The notes: a model not told the origin generated them from the letters alone. A DNA stretch of 64,000 nucleotides from Methyloceanibacter caenitepidi (GCF_000828475.1 NZ_AP014648.1:1860001-1924000); one strand, 5' to 3'. Counted from the first letter of the stretch, positions 18,015-27,399 are shown. A program made the numbers and translations.

Positions 18015-18398
18015 CTAGAACATGCCATTCGGGTTCGCCGAACTTTGGGGCGCAACTTGAAGGACGTCCCAGTGCTCGACAACCTTTCCCGCATCGTCCA
18101 GCCGGAAAATGTCGATACCGATCCAGTCTTGATCGCCGGGCCATTCCTGGAGGCAATGCAGCACCACGAAATTCCCTTCGGCCAGGACCCGCTTGAAGGT
18201 CACGCGCTTGCCGGGATATCGGCGGTGCATCTCCTCGAAGTACTCGATGAACCCGTCTTTCCCATCTTTCACGTGTGGGTTGTGCTGGGTGTAGGTGTCG
18301 CCAACATAACGCGCGACGGCTTCAGCTGGGCGGGACTGGTTGAAGGCCAAGTCGTAGAAGGCCATGGCGGTCTCTTTATTGCGTTCAATGTCGGGCAT
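18015..18398 (-). CDS. SnoaL-like/NTF2-fold protein
   Basis: The 127-residue protein has the NTF2-like pattern of SnoaL-type proteins: [46 protein letters not shown] and [17 protein letters not shown]. This fold serves isomerases, cyclases and hydrolases as well as proteins without known activity. AAGGAAA six bases before ATG 18398 supports the start. It is divergent from the pterin dehydratase-like gene and ends 36 bases before the mptG start on the same strand. Function is unknown. Confidence 0.8.
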   Translation of the reverse strand: MPDIERNKETAMAFYDLAFNQSRPAEAVARYVGDTYTQHNPHVKDGKDGFIEYFEEMHRRYPGKRVTFKRVLAEGNFVVLHCLQEWPGDQDWIGIDIFRLDDAGKVVEHWDVLQVAPQSSANPNGMF

Positions 18399-18526
18399 AC
18401 GCGTTTCCTTCGACCCGCCTCCATTGATCCGCTCAAGGCCCGCCGATATGCTCGGTGTGGCTACGGTTTAATGAGCGACGCAAAGGTTCCAGATGTTGCG
18501 GCGCACTGTTTCAAAAGACGAGAGCG

Positions 18527-18913
18527 ATGGCAACGAAAGAGCGCACCTACAGCGATGCAGAGGTTGAGGAACGGCTCAAGAAAGAGCTTCCTCACTGGTA
18601 TCTCGAAGATGGCTGGATTCGCCGCAAATATAAGACCAACAGCTGGAAGGGCACGCTGATGGTGATCAACACCATCGGCCATCTGTCCGAAGCGGCCTGG
18701 CACCACCCGGACATCACCGCGTCCTACGCCTGGGTCGAGGTGCGGCTGATGAACCATGCGGCAAAAGGAATCACCGACAAGGACTTCGAACTCGCTAAGA
18801 AGATCGAGGATGTCGTGCACTGGCAGCCTGGCGCCGAAGGCGGTTCCCTGGAAGGAACGCCCGAGGACGACATGCGTTTCTCCTATATCAAATACGACAA
18901 GCCAAAGACCTAG
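18527..18913 (+). CDS. pterin-4a-carbinolamine dehydratase family protein
   Basis: The 128-residue protein has the dehydratase signature around AAWHHPDITASYAWVEV followed by NHAAKGITDKDFELAKKIE, with the HHP active-site pair kept. The usual enzyme recycles pterin-4a-carbinolamine for aromatic amino acid hydroxylases, but no hydroxylase gene is nearby. Homologues occur in C1 gene clusters of methylotrophs, so action on an H4MPT intermediate is plausible. The frame is open upstream; ATG 18527 fits the family length. It precedes fhcB by 180 bases on the same strand. Confidence 0.85.
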   Translation: MATKERTYSDAEVEERLKKELPHWYLEDGWIRRKYKTNSWKGTLMVINTIGHLSEAAWHHPDITASYAWVEVRLMNHAAKGITDKDFELAKKIEDVVHWQPGAEGGSLEGTPEDDMRFSYIKYDKPKT

Positions 18914-19093
18914 CCGTTCACTCGCCTGCGTCATCCGCAGGGGATGTTGTCTGCGCGCGCCGATCAATCTCGATATGGTGCCGGATGACTGCAAATTTGT
19001 CCCCGAACGGGAGCGGCCGCGCTTGCGCCAAGGGAACCACCTGTTTATCTGTGTAACGAGTTCAATAAGAAGACTTCGGGGAGGACAACGAGT

Positions 19094-20167
19094 TTGGACA
19101 GCACGCTCCAACGTGCAGCGGATTTACTCGCGCAAGCACGTCTCCCGGTTTTCGGCGGTCTCTTTACCGATGTGAATGGCGCCACGGCGGCGCTGGCCCT
19201 GGCACAGAAACTCGGCGGTGTGGTCGACCACGCCGCGAGTGACGGCATGTCCCGAGCCGCACGCGTGATGCGTGAGACAGGCTCGACGCCAGCGAGCTTT
19301 GGCGAAGTCCGCAATCGCGCCGACACGGTCATTCTGATTGGCGACGGTCCGCGCGAACGCGACGCCGATCTCCTGGAGAAGCTGTTTCCAGCGAAGAACC
19401 TGCCGCGCCCGGGCGACAATAAGCGCGAACTGATTGTCGTCGGGACGAAAAAGGGAAAGACGCCCGCCGGCGTCCGGACCACCGAGATCAATGGCAAGAA
19501 CGCACTGCCGGAACTGGTGGCCTTGCTGGCGGCTGCCACCCGTGAGTTGCCGTTCGAGATTCGCGACGACGCTCTCGGCAAGAAACTCCTGTCAGCAGCC
19601 AAAAGGCTGCGCGACTCGGCCTTCGCGGTGTTCGTCTACGATCCGGCCGAGCTCGAGGAGCCGGTGCTGCATACTGTGCTTGAAACCGTTCGCTTGCTCG
19701 TCAAGACGACCCGTGCGGCGACGCTTTCTATGTCCGTGCCCGGAAACGGCGAAGGCGTCAATCTCTGTTCTATCTGGACCTGCGGCCTGCCGGTACGGAC
19801 GAGCTTTGCCGGCGACACACCAGAAAACAACATGTGGGCCTTTGAGACAGAGCGCCTCCTCAAGAGCGGCGAGGCCGATGCCCTCGTTTGGATCGACGCG
19901 CTGGACGGCGCCGAAGCAGCGCCGCCGACGCGGGCCTTTCGGGGTATCCCGTCCGTCGTGCTGTCGTCCAAACCCGTGAAGGTTGGCCGAGACGATGTGG
20001 TGATCGAAGTGGGTGCGGCCGCCGCCGACCACGATGCCGCGGTCTACCTGCCGCCCATCGCGGGCATCGGCGTGGTCAAGGCCACGTCCAAAAAGTCCGA
20101 CAAGCCGACCGTGGCTGATGTGTTGAATAAGATCGGTGCGCTGATCGACGAAAAGGGAGCCGCTTGA
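19094..20167 (+). CDS. fhcB: formyltransferase/hydrolase complex subunit B
   Basis: The 357-residue protein is FhcB, related to the B subunit of formyl-methanofuran dehydrogenase. The segment GVNLCSIWTCGLPVRTSFAGD is typical. In bacteria the complex hydrolyses formyl-methylofuran to formate instead of acting as a redox enzyme, and B is thought to be structural. The start is a TTG at 19094, supported by GGGGAGGA at 19079-19086. Its stop overlaps the fhcA start by one base (TGATG). It is the first gene of fhcBADC. Confidence 0.93.
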   Translation: MDSTLQRAADLLAQARLPVFGGLFTDVNGATAALALAQKLGGVVDHAASDGMSRAARVMRETGSTPASFGEVRNRADTVILIGDGPRERDADLLEKLFPAKNLPRPGDNKRELIVVGTKKGKTPAGVRTTEINGKNALPELVALLAAATRELPFEIRDDALGKKLLSAAKRLRDSAFAVFVYDPAELEEPVLHTVLETVRLLVKTTRAATLSMSVPGNGEGVNLCSIWTCGLPVRTSFAGDTPENNMWAFETERLLKSGEADALVWIDALDGAEAAPPTRAFRGIPSVVLSSKPVKVGRDDVVIEVGAAAADHDAAVYLPPIAGIGVVKATSKKSDKPTVADVLNKIGALIDEKGAA

Positions 20168-21804
20168 TGCTCATCCAGCTTAAGGGCGGCCGCGTGATCG
20201 ATCCCGCGAACAATCGCGATTCCGTGGGCGATGTTTATCTGGAGGACGGCCGCGTTGTCGCGGCGCCGGAGGGGCGCGAGCCCGACGAAGTCCATGACGT
20301 CTCCGGCAAGATCGTCATGGCGGGCGCGATCGACGTGCACTCGCACATCGCCGGCACCAATGTGACGCTTGGCCGGCAGTTGATGCCCGAATTGCCGATC
20401 ATCGCCGCTTCTGAAGGTCAGCCCTTCGGGCCGTCTCCCGCGGCCTGGGGCTCCTATGCCACCGGCGTTCGCTACGCGGAGATGGGCTACACCACGGTGA
20501 TCGAGCCTGCGATGATCCCGACCCACGCCGTTCAGGCGCACAAGGAGATGGCGGCGATTCCAATTATCGACGTCGCAGGCCTCGTGGTTCTGGGCAACGA
20601 CGACTACACGCTCAACCTGCTGCGCAAGGGCGACGTCAAAAGCGATGAGCTGAAAGACTATGTCGCTTGGACCTTGGCCCACTCGAAGGCGCTCGGTCTC
20701 AAGGTCATCAACGCTGGCGGTTCCGAGGCCTTCAAGTTCAACGCACGTACGTTTGATCTCGATGAGGAGGTGCCGGAGTACGGCGTCACCTCGCGGGGCA
20801 TCGTCGAGGCGATGCAGCAAGTCATCGCCGATCTCGGCGTGCCGCATCCGCCTCACGTTCATACGAACAATCTCGGGATCGCGGGCAATGTCGATACGGC
20901 CGTTGCGACGTTGAAAGCGACCGGAGGTCACCCGATCCACTTGGCGCATATCCAGTTTTACGGCTACGGCAAGGAAGGCGATAAGAAGTTCTCGTCGGGC
21001 GCACCGGCGCTCATGGAAGCGATCAATAAGCACAAGAAGGCGACGGTCGATGTGGGTCAGGTCATGTTCGGCCAGACCATCACGATCTCCGGCGACGTGC
21101 TGCGCCAGTTCGACGGACGCCGCGCCGCCAACCCGAAGAAGTGGGTGATCAACCAGGCCGAAGGCAACGGCACGGGCGTCGTGCCGTACAATTACAAGAA
21201 GAAGAGCTTTGTCAACGCGCTCCAATGGGCCATCGGCCTCGAGATTTTTTTGCTCGCGGAAGACCCGTGGCGGGTGCTGTTCTCGACCGACCATCCCAAC
21301 GGTGCGTTGTTCACGCGCTATCCGGAGATCTTCCATCTGCTGATGGACAAGAACGAGCGCTCCCGCTGGTTCGATGCGCTGCCGGAAGCGTCGCGCCAGG
21401 TGTCGGGGCTGGCCGGTATCTCGCGCGAGATAACTCTGTCCGAACTGGCGATCATGACGCGCGCGGCGCCGGCGAAAGTTTTGGGCCTGACCGACCGCGG
21501 TCATTTGGGTCCGGGCGCCGTGGCGGATGTCGCCGTTTACGCCGACCAGAAGAACAAGACGAAGATGTTCTCCGCTGCCGACCTCGTCTTCAAGTCAGGC
21601 AAGCTCGTCGTGCGCAAGGGCACTGTCGTCGATGTGAGCTGGGGGCGGTGCTTCCACGTCGATCCCGGTTTCGACCGTCAGATCGTGAAGCGCGTGCGTT
21701 CCTTTTACGAGACCTATTATGGCGCCGACCCGTCATGGTTCGGCGTGACCGAAACCGTTTCCGATCGTCCCGATCGGTTCGCGACCATTCGTTGTGCGAG
21801 CTGA
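20167..21804 (+). CDS. fhcA: formyltransferase/hydrolase complex subunit A (amidohydrolase)
   Basis: The 545-residue protein is an amidohydrolase-superfamily member and the hydrolytic subunit of the Fhc complex, releasing formate from formyl-methylofuran. The zinc-binding HxH lies in GAIDVHSHIAG, with further metal-ligand candidates in PPHVHTNNLG and HPIHLAHIQF and the late Asp in FSTDHPNGAL. The C terminus is GVTETVSDRPDRFATIRC. I chose the ATG at 20167, overlapping the fhcB stop by one base. Only one base separates it from fhcD. Confidence 0.95.
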   Translation: MLIQLKGGRVIDPANNRDSVGDVYLEDGRVVAAPEGREPDEVHDVSGKIVMAGAIDVHSHIAGTNVTLGRQLMPELPIIAASEGQPFGPSPAAWGSYATGVRYAEMGYTTVIEPAMIPTHAVQAHKEMAAIPIIDVAGLVVLGNDDYTLNLLRKGDVKSDELKDYVAWTLAHSKALGLKVINAGGSEAFKFNARTFDLDEEVPEYGVTSRGIVEAMQQVIADLGVPHPPHVHTNNLGIAGNVDTAVATLKATGGHPIHLAHIQFYGYGKEGDKKFSSGAPALMEAINKHKKATVDVGQVMFGQTITISGDVLRQFDGRRAANPKKWVINQAEGNGTGVVPYNYKKKSFVNALQWAIGLEIFLLAEDPWRVLFSTDHPNGALFTRYPEIFHLLMDKNERSRWFDALPEASRQVSGLAGISREITLSELAIMTRAAPAKVLGLTDRGHLGPGAVADVAVYADQKNKTKMFSAADLVFKSGKLVVRKGTVVDVSWGRCFHVDPGFDRQIVKRVRSFYETYYGADPSWFGVTETVSDRPDRFATIRCAS

Positions 21805-21805
21805 C

Positions 21806-22714
21806 ATGCCAGAGCTGAAAGTTAAAGGCGTCACCATTGTCGAGACGTTCGCGGAAGCCTTCCCCATGGTTGGCACGCGCGTCATCATCACCGCGCCGAC
21901 CGCCGAGTGGGCGATGATCTCCGCCCGCACCATGACGGGTTTCGCGACGTCCGTGATCGCCTGCGGCGCCGAAGGCGGCATCGAACGCCCATTGTCGAAG
22001 TCCGAAACGCCGGATGGCCGTCCCGGCGTCGCCGTGCTGCTGTTTACGATGGATGCGAACATGCTGCAGACGCAGCTGCGCAACCGGGTAGGGCAGTGTG
22101 TGCTGACGAGCCCGGGTTCGGCTTGTTACGCAGGGCTAGATGGCGAGAAGTCGCTGAAGCTTGGCTCTTCGTTGCGGTTCTTTGGCGACGGTTGGCAGAT
22201 GTCGAAAGTCGTCGGCGGCCGCCGTTACTGGCGCATTCCCGTCATGGGCGGCGAGTTCGTCTGCGAGGAAAAGACCGGCATGACCACCAAGGCCGTGGGT
22301 GGCGGCAACCTTCTCGTCGTCGGCAAATCGCACAAGGCGGTGCTCGCGGCGTGCACGCGGGCTGTCAAGGCCATGGCCGACGTGCCGGATGTGATTACGC
22401 CGTTTCCAGGTGGCATCGTCCGGTCCGGCTCGAAGGTCGGATCCAAATATGCAGGCCAGATCGCATCGACGAACCATGCCTACGCGCCCGGCCTTAAATG
22501 GCACAAGGATTCGGAACTGCCGCCGAGTGCGGAAGCGGTCTTGGAGATCGTGATCGACGGGCTGACGGCGGATGCGGTCCACGAAGCCATGGAAGTGGGC
22601 ATCCATGCGATTGCCAAGGGTGGCGCGCGCGAGGGCATCACCCACATCACGGCCGGCAATTACGGCGGCAACCTCGGGCCCCATCACTTCCACCTTAAGG
22701 AGATTGTCGGGTGA
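21806..22714 (+). CDS. fhcD: formylmethanofuran-H4MPT formyltransferase subunit of the Fhc complex
   Basis: The 302-residue protein is the bacterial Ftr homologue, moving the formyl group from formyl-H4MPT to methylofuran. Typical segments are VETFAEAFPMVGTRVIITA, GGEFVCEEKTG and the C-terminal GITHITAGNYGGNLGPHHF. An upstream in-frame GTG at 21794 would overlap fhcA; the ATG at 21806 comes one base after the fhcA stop. Its end overlaps fhcC by four bases, so all four fhc genes are translationally coupled. Confidence 0.95.
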   Translation: MPELKVKGVTIVETFAEAFPMVGTRVIITAPTAEWAMISARTMTGFATSVIACGAEGGIERPLSKSETPDGRPGVAVLLFTMDANMLQTQLRNRVGQCVLTSPGSACYAGLDGEKSLKLGSSLRFFGDGWQMSKVVGGRRYWRIPVMGGEFVCEEKTGMTTKAVGGGNLLVVGKSHKAVLAACTRAVKAMADVPDVITPFPGGIVRSGSKVGSKYAGQIASTNHAYAPGLKWHKDSELPPSAEAVLEIVIDGLTADAVHEAMEVGIHAIAKGGAREGITHITAGNYGGNLGPHHFHLKEIVG

Positions 22715-23514
22715 GCGCGCTTAGTTTCGAGCTCAAGGGACGGCCTGACCAACGGCTGGACTTGTCGTCGTTGGTTCCAAGCCGTCTCGACGGCCTAAAC
22801 CGCAAAGAGATCGAGGCGTTGTCGGTAGCGACCACGCGGGAGACTCTGACGGTCGGCGACGCCTTTAAGGTGAAGGGCAGGGATGTCCAGAATATTCACT
22901 TCGCCGGCACGGACGATCGTTGCGACAAGATCGGCGCAAAGCTCGCCGGTGGCGAGATCTTGGTCGATGGCGATGCTGGCATGCTGCTCGGCGCGCAGAT
23001 GAAGCGCGGCAAGATCGCGGTGGAAGGCAGCGCGGGCGTTTCCGCCGGCGCGAGCATGTCCGGCGGCGAGATCAGCGTCCGGCGCGACGTGGGCGATCAG
23101 GCCGGCGGCGTCGCCTTCGGCGAGACCTTCGGCATGAAGGGCGGGTTTATTTCCATCGGCGGCGACGCGGGGTCGCTTCTGGGCGAGCGTCTGCGTCGCG
23201 GGCTCATTGTGGTTGGTGGCAAGGCCGGCGACTACGCGGGCGGCCGGATGATCGCCGGCACGCTTCTGCTTCAAGGCGGCGCCGGCCGCTACGCGGGCTA
23301 CGGCAACCGCCGCGGCAGTCTCATCTTTGCCGACAAGCCCCGCCACCTCATGCCGACCTATGTGGATAGCGGCGTTTTGGAGCTCGACTACCTGCGCCTG
23401 CTGGAGACTTGGCTCCGCGAGCAGGGGCTGCGGATCCGCCTCGGCGGCCGCGCCCGCAGGCTCATGGGCGATATGGCCGTTCTCGGCAAAGGCGAAATGC
23501 TGATCCTCGAATAG
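22711..23514 (+). CDS. fhcC: formyltransferase/hydrolase complex subunit C
   Basis: The 267-residue protein consists of a repeating glycine-rich pattern (GDAGMLLGAQMKRGKIAVEG, GDAGSLLGERLRRG), which forms the right-handed beta-helix of the C subunit of formylmethanofuran dehydrogenases and glutamate synthase. It holds FhcA and FhcB together in the complex. The start is GTG 22711, overlapping the fhcD stop (GTGA). The pabB-pabC fusion begins 92 bases later. Confidence 0.94.
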   Translation: MSALSFELKGRPDQRLDLSSLVPSRLDGLNRKEIEALSVATTRETLTVGDAFKVKGRDVQNIHFAGTDDRCDKIGAKLAGGEILVDGDAGMLLGAQMKRGKIAVEGSAGVSAGASMSGGEISVRRDVGDQAGGVAFGETFGMKGGFISIGGDAGSLLGERLRRGLIVVGGKAGDYAGGRMIAGTLLLQGGAGRYAGYGNRRGSLIFADKPRHLMPTYVDSGVLELDYLRLLETWLREQGLRIRLGGRARRLMGDMAVLGKGEMLILE

Positions 23515-23606
23515 GTCGAGACAGTACTCGCCGGCGGCACTTGACGCCGGATGGGCGCTTCCCCTTTATGCTGGGCGTTTAAGCTGGGTCGCCTTGCACT
23601 TTCTTC

Positions 23607-25430
23607 ATGACGTCTTCGCCTTTCGTTCTTCTTGATGACAGCCTCACCTCCGGTGAGCGCAGCCTGCTGTTCGAGCAGGCCGAGGAGATCGTCTGCGTCG
23701 ACACGCCCGAGGACGTCGATGCCGGCCTTCAGCGTATTTCGGACGGGCTGGCGCGCGGGCTCCATGCGGCCGGATATTTCTCCTACGAACTCGGCTATTG
23801 CCTCGAGCCGAAACTGGCCGGGCTTATGCCTCAGAACCGCTCGGTGCCGCTGTTTTGGGTGGGCCTTTTTGGGGAACCCAAGCGGATGGGAGACGAAGCT
23901 GTCCGCCACTGGCTCGGCGAGCGCGGCGGGGCAGGGCACGCCAAGATCTCAAACTTGGAGCTGTCCTGGACCCGCGAGGAGTACGGACGGGCGTTCAGGA
24001 CCGTTCAGGACTACATCGCCGCCGGCGACGTCTACCAGATCAATCTCACCCAGAAATATCTGTTCGACTTCGAGGGCGATCCGATTGCGCTGTATGCGGC
24101 GCTGCGCCGGAGGCAACTGGTCGCCTATGGGGCGCTGATCGAGACGCCGGACGTTGCCATTCTCTCGCTCTCGCCGGAGCTGTTTTTCCGGCGCGAGAAT
24201 CAGCAGCTCTCCACGCGGCCCATGAAGGGCACCGCCCCGAGAGGCCGGACACCGCGCGAGGACGCGCGCCTCAAAACCTGGCTCGCCATGGACGAGAAAC
24301 AGCGCGCGGAAAACCTCATGATTGTGGATCTGCTGCGCAACGATCTCGCGCGGGTCTCGCGGATCGGGTCGGTGGAGGTGACGGACCTGTTCACAGTCGA
24401 GACCTATCGCACCGTCCATCAGATGACTTCGGGGATCACCTCGGAACTCCGCTCCGACATGGAGCTCGCCGACATGCTCCGCGCACTGTTTCCGTGCGGC
24501 TCCATCACCGGTGCGCCGAAGGTTCGGGCTATGGAGATCATCCGTGAAGTGGAGAAGGAGCCCCGCGGAATCTATACCGGTGCCATCGGCACGATCGCGC
24601 CCTCCGGCGAATGCCAGTTCAACGTGGCCATTCGAACCGCAGTTCTGTCGGGCGGGCGGGGTGAGATGGGCATTGGTGGTGGCATCGTCGCCGACTCGAA
24701 GGAAGACTCCGAGCATGCGGAGTGCCTCCTCAAGGCGCAATTCCTGACCGAGTCCGGCGGGCCGTTCGAACTGATCGAAACGCTGCGATGGCAGAGCGAG
24801 CGCGGCTATCACCTCCTCGAGCGGCATCTTCTGCGGCTACAAGCGTCAGCGGCCTATTTCGGCTACCGCTACGACCGGAAGACCGTAGTCGCGGCATTGG
24901 AAGCGGAGGCCGTCAAGATCACCTCGCCCGTGGCGATGGTGCGGCTGCTGCTGTTCGAGGACGGGACAGTGCAGGTCAGTTCGCGTGAGATCGAGTTGCC
25001 GACCAAGGACACGGTCTGGCGCTTCGTCATCTCGGACCAGCGCGTCGACGAGACGGACCCATTCTTCTATCACAAGACCACGCGGCGTCAGTTCTACGAC
25101 CGGGAGATGGAGCGGCAGAAAGACCTCACCGGGTGCGATGAGGTCGTCTTCCTCAATAAGCGCGGTGAACTGACGGAAGGCACGCGGACAAATCTCTTCG
25201 TGGAAAAGGACGGGCGCTTGTTCACGCCCGCGCTCCGCTGCGGACTTCTTCCCGGTACGTTGCGCGAGGAACTCCTCGATCTTCCGCGCGCCGCCGCCAG
25301 CGAAGCCGTCCTGACAGAGGCCGATCTCAAGCGAGCCGATCGGGTTTATCTCGGCAATTCGGTTCGGGGGCTGGTTCGTGCCGAGATCTCGAAGGATTCC
25401 GGAGGTCCGGACCCGGATCGCTTGGGCTGA
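23607..25430 (+). CDS. pabB: aminodeoxychorismate synthase component I fused to aminodeoxychorismate lyase
   Basis: The 607-residue protein joins two p-aminobenzoate enzymes. Residues of about 1-385 are PabB-like: TRPMKGTAPRG keeps the catalytic-region lysine, followed by VDLLRNDLARVS, FPCGSITGAPK and GIGGGIVADS. Residues of about 390-607 are a class IV aminotransferase-fold PabC, with FYHKTTRRQFYD (cofactor lysine), EVVFLNKRGELTEGTRTNLF and CGLLPGTLRE. No pabA glutaminase is present here. p-Aminobenzoate is needed by MptG for H4MPT as well as for folate, which explains its place after fhcC. ATG 23607. Confidence 0.92.
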   Translation: MTSSPFVLLDDSLTSGERSLLFEQAEEIVCVDTPEDVDAGLQRISDGLARGLHAAGYFSYELGYCLEPKLAGLMPQNRSVPLFWVGLFGEPKRMGDEAVRHWLGERGGAGHAKISNLELSWTREEYGRAFRTVQDYIAAGDVYQINLTQKYLFDFEGDPIALYAALRRRQLVAYGALIETPDVAILSLSPELFFRRENQQLSTRPMKGTAPRGRTPREDARLKTWLAMDEKQRAENLMIVDLLRNDLARVSRIGSVEVTDLFTVETYRTVHQMTSGITSELRSDMELADMLRALFPCGSITGAPKVRAMEIIREVEKEPRGIYTGAIGTIAPSGECQFNVAIRTAVLSGGRGEMGIGGGIVADSKEDSEHAECLLKAQFLTESGGPFELIETLRWQSERGYHLLERHLLRLQASAAYFGYRYDRKTVVAALEAEAVKITSPVAMVRLLLFEDGTVQVSSREIELPTKDTVWRFVISDQRVDETDPFFYHKTTRRQFYDREMERQKDLTGCDEVVFLNKRGELTEGTRTNLFVEKDGRLFTPALRCGLLPGTLREELLDLPRAAASEAVLTEADLKRADRVYLGNSVRGLVRAEISKDSGGPDPDRLG

Positions 25431-25475
25431 TCGCCTGCTGGGCTGAAGAACCAATAGGCGCCCCCAAAAGAAAAT

Positions 25476-25497
25476 GCCCAGATCCGAAGATCTGGGC
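25476..25497. terminator. intrinsic terminator after the pabB-pabC fusion
   Basis: A perfect nine-base stem (GCCCAGATC/GATCTGGGC) closes a CGAA tetraloop, with an A-rich flank on the left and GCTTTCC on the right. It lies between the convergent pabB-pabC and coiled-coil genes and could serve both. Confidence 0.8.
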
Positions 25498-25545
25498 GCT
25501 TTCCGGTGTGCGCTCTGCGTTGCGCTCCCCACGCGTTCAGTCGCG

Positions 25546-26067
25546 TCAGGTCGTCTTGGAACTCTTGTCGTCCGTGCTGTCCTTGGTCCGTTCCGTCTGA
25601 ACCTTTTCGGCGGCCTTGCCGAATGACGCGGCGATCTCAGACCAAGCGCGCAGAAAACCGTTGCCCACTTCCTGAGCGCCCTGACGGAGCGGTTCGGCGC
25701 GGTCCCAAAGTTCGCGGGCCTTGTCCTTGGCCATTGCGGCGGACTTCTTACCTTGCTCGGTCAGCGTCGCCTGCGTCTGGTCCGCTTGGTCGAGGGCCAT
25801 CTTTTGCAGCTCTTCGATCTGTGCGGCGGTCGTATTGCGATAGGCATTGGCGCGGCTCAGCACATCTTGGAAGCGCAATTCCATATTACCGAGAACGGTT
25901 TCGCCGAGGGCACCGGCGTGATCGCGCAGGGACTTCACCTGGTCGCCGAGCGTTTCCAGGTCGCGCTGCAGATCATCCCACTCTTTTTCGGCCAGCTTGG
26001 TTTTGTCGGTCTTCATAGGGTCGTTTGTCATGTTTGTCTTCTCAGTCTCTTGGACATCATCGGTCAT
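25546..26067 (-). CDS. phasin-like coiled-coil protein
   Basis: The 173-residue protein is highly charged and helical throughout: EWDDLQRDLETLGDQVKSL, AQIEELQKMALDQADQTQA and AAMAKDKARELWDRAEPL. It has no signal peptide, membrane span or catalytic motif. Length and composition resemble phasins and other small surface or stress proteins, but I see no diagnostic phasin motif. The ATG at 26067 is preferred over an upstream non-ATG start. The C-terminal tail is Lys/Ser/Thr-rich. Confidence 0.65.
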   Translation of the reverse strand: MTDDVQETEKTNMTNDPMKTDKTKLAEKEWDDLQRDLETLGDQVKSLRDHAGALGETVLGNMELRFQDVLSRANAYRNTTAAQIEELQKMALDQADQTQATLTEQGKKSAAMAKDKARELWDRAEPLRQGAQEVGNGFLRAWSEIAASFGKAAEKVQTERTKDSTDDKSSKTT

Positions 26068-26100
26068 GGCGGGTCTCTTGAGGCTTGGACGAAGAATCAA

Positions 26101-26427
26101 CTGTCAGTGTGTTCGTAGCGCAATCAAGTGACGATAGGACAATTCCCCGCAACTCCTTGTCCTGGAACAAGGACTTGACCTCTACAGCAAGACCGACCGC
26201 TTTAGGGGCGGTACGGTCGAACCTGAAACAGGACCTTGTTCGAAGCCTCCAGGGTATCTCTGGTGATACTTACACATTTGGTCTGTTACGCCAGACATCA
26301 AGGGGGACAGTGTTGATTTGAAGGGCGCCTGTCGTAGCCTACCGGGCGTCCGGCCAGGGCAGGGACGAGTCGCGGCTCCACTCGCCGCGGCGCGGGGACC
26401 GGCGTCACAAATCAATTCGGGGGACCG
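26101..26427. other. intergenic region between the coiled-coil gene and the AEC transporter
   Basis: About 330 bases lie between divergent genes and presumably hold both promoters. The sequence contains a small inverted repeat (CCTTGT/ACAAGG at 26155-26172) and a GGGGG ribosome site just before the transporter ATG. I see no convincing gene, RNA or operator; open frames here look accidental. Confidence 0.5.
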
Positions 26428-27399
26428 ATGCTAGGACAGATTCTCAGCGCGCTGCTGCCAGCGATCATCACCATTATGCTCGGCTATTTCGCGGCGTGGC
26501 ATCACGATTTCTCGCAAGACGAGGTGCCGACGCTCAACCGCATGGTGATGACCTACGCCCTGCCGTTGGCCTTGTTCGTCGGTGTCTTCGGAGCTGGACG
26601 CGCGGATTTGCTGTCCAGTGTGCCGCTCCTCATTTTTCTCCTCGCTGCGATCGTCGGCACGTACATATTCGTGCTTCTGGTTGCCGTTTTCCTTTTTCGT
26701 CATCCGCCTGGCTTGAGCGCCCTTCGGGCGTTGATGGCGTCTGGGCCGAGCACGGCATTTGTTGGCGTTCCCGTACTGGGCTACCTCTACGGTGCGACCG
26801 CCAACATTCCGATCGCGGTTGGCAGTATCATCGTGGTGATCTTCCTTCTTCCGGCGACTCTCGTTTTGTTGGAACTCGACGCGGCACGAGGCCAACAGGC
26901 GCTCGCTGGGGCGGATGGCGCGTCAACCGCACCGCCGCACCGCGTCGATATTCCGGGAACGATCATGAAGTCGCTCAAACAGCCAATCGTTTGGCTGCCA
27001 AGCGCAGGAGTCGTCATGGTGCTTCTGGGCGTCGACCTGCCGCAAGTCGTCGACCAGTCCTTGTCCCTGCTCGGACATTCCTCGTCCGGCGTAGCCTTGT
27101 TTGCGTCGGGAATCATTCTTGCCGGGTACAAGGTGAAGTTCAGTGTGCCCGTCCTAAGTCTCGTCTTTATTAAGAACGTGCTGCAACCTGCCGTGGTCTG
27201 CCTCGGAATGCTGGCGCTGGGCTTTCAGAATCCAATCTTGGGCCAAACCGTCGTGACCACCGCACTCCCTGCAGTCGCCCTCGTGGTGATGTTGGCGGTC
27301 CAGTTCCGCACGGCAATTCCGGAGGCCGCATCGGCGCTGCTGATCTCAACCTTCGGCTCGTTGCTGACCATCAGCCTGTTTATCTGGCTTGTTGGTTAG
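26428..27399 (+). CDS. AEC family transporter (auxin efflux carrier-like permease)
   Basis: The 323-residue protein has about ten hydrophobic segments in the two five-helix blocks of the AEC family, separated by a hydrophilic loop (residues about 150-180). Motifs include NRMVMTYALPLALF and ASGPSTAFVGVPVLGYL. Bacterial members such as MdcF-like permeases move small organic anions, but the substrate here cannot be told. GGGGGA precedes ATG 26428. It converges on ecfG, and the two stop codons overlap by three bases. Confidence 0.88.
   Translation: MLGQILSALLPAIITIMLGYFAAWHHDFSQDEVPTLNRMVMTYALPLALFVGVFGAGRADLLSSVPLLIFLLAAIVGTYIFVLLVAVFLFRHPPGLSALRALMASGPSTAFVGVPVLGYLYGATANIPIAVGSIIVVIFLLPATLVLLELDAARGQQALAGADGASTAPPHRVDIPGTIMKSLKQPIVWLPSAGVVMVLLGVDLPQVVDQSLSLLGHSSSGVALFASGIILAGYKVKFSVPVLSLVFIKNVLQPAVVCLGMLALGFQNPILGQTVVTTALPAVALVVMLAVQFRTAIPEAASALLISTFGSLLTISLFIWLVG

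Noticed and set aside
20044..21504. 486-codon minus-strand open frame opposite fhcA
   Set aside because: fhcA is certain and the antisense product has no domain.
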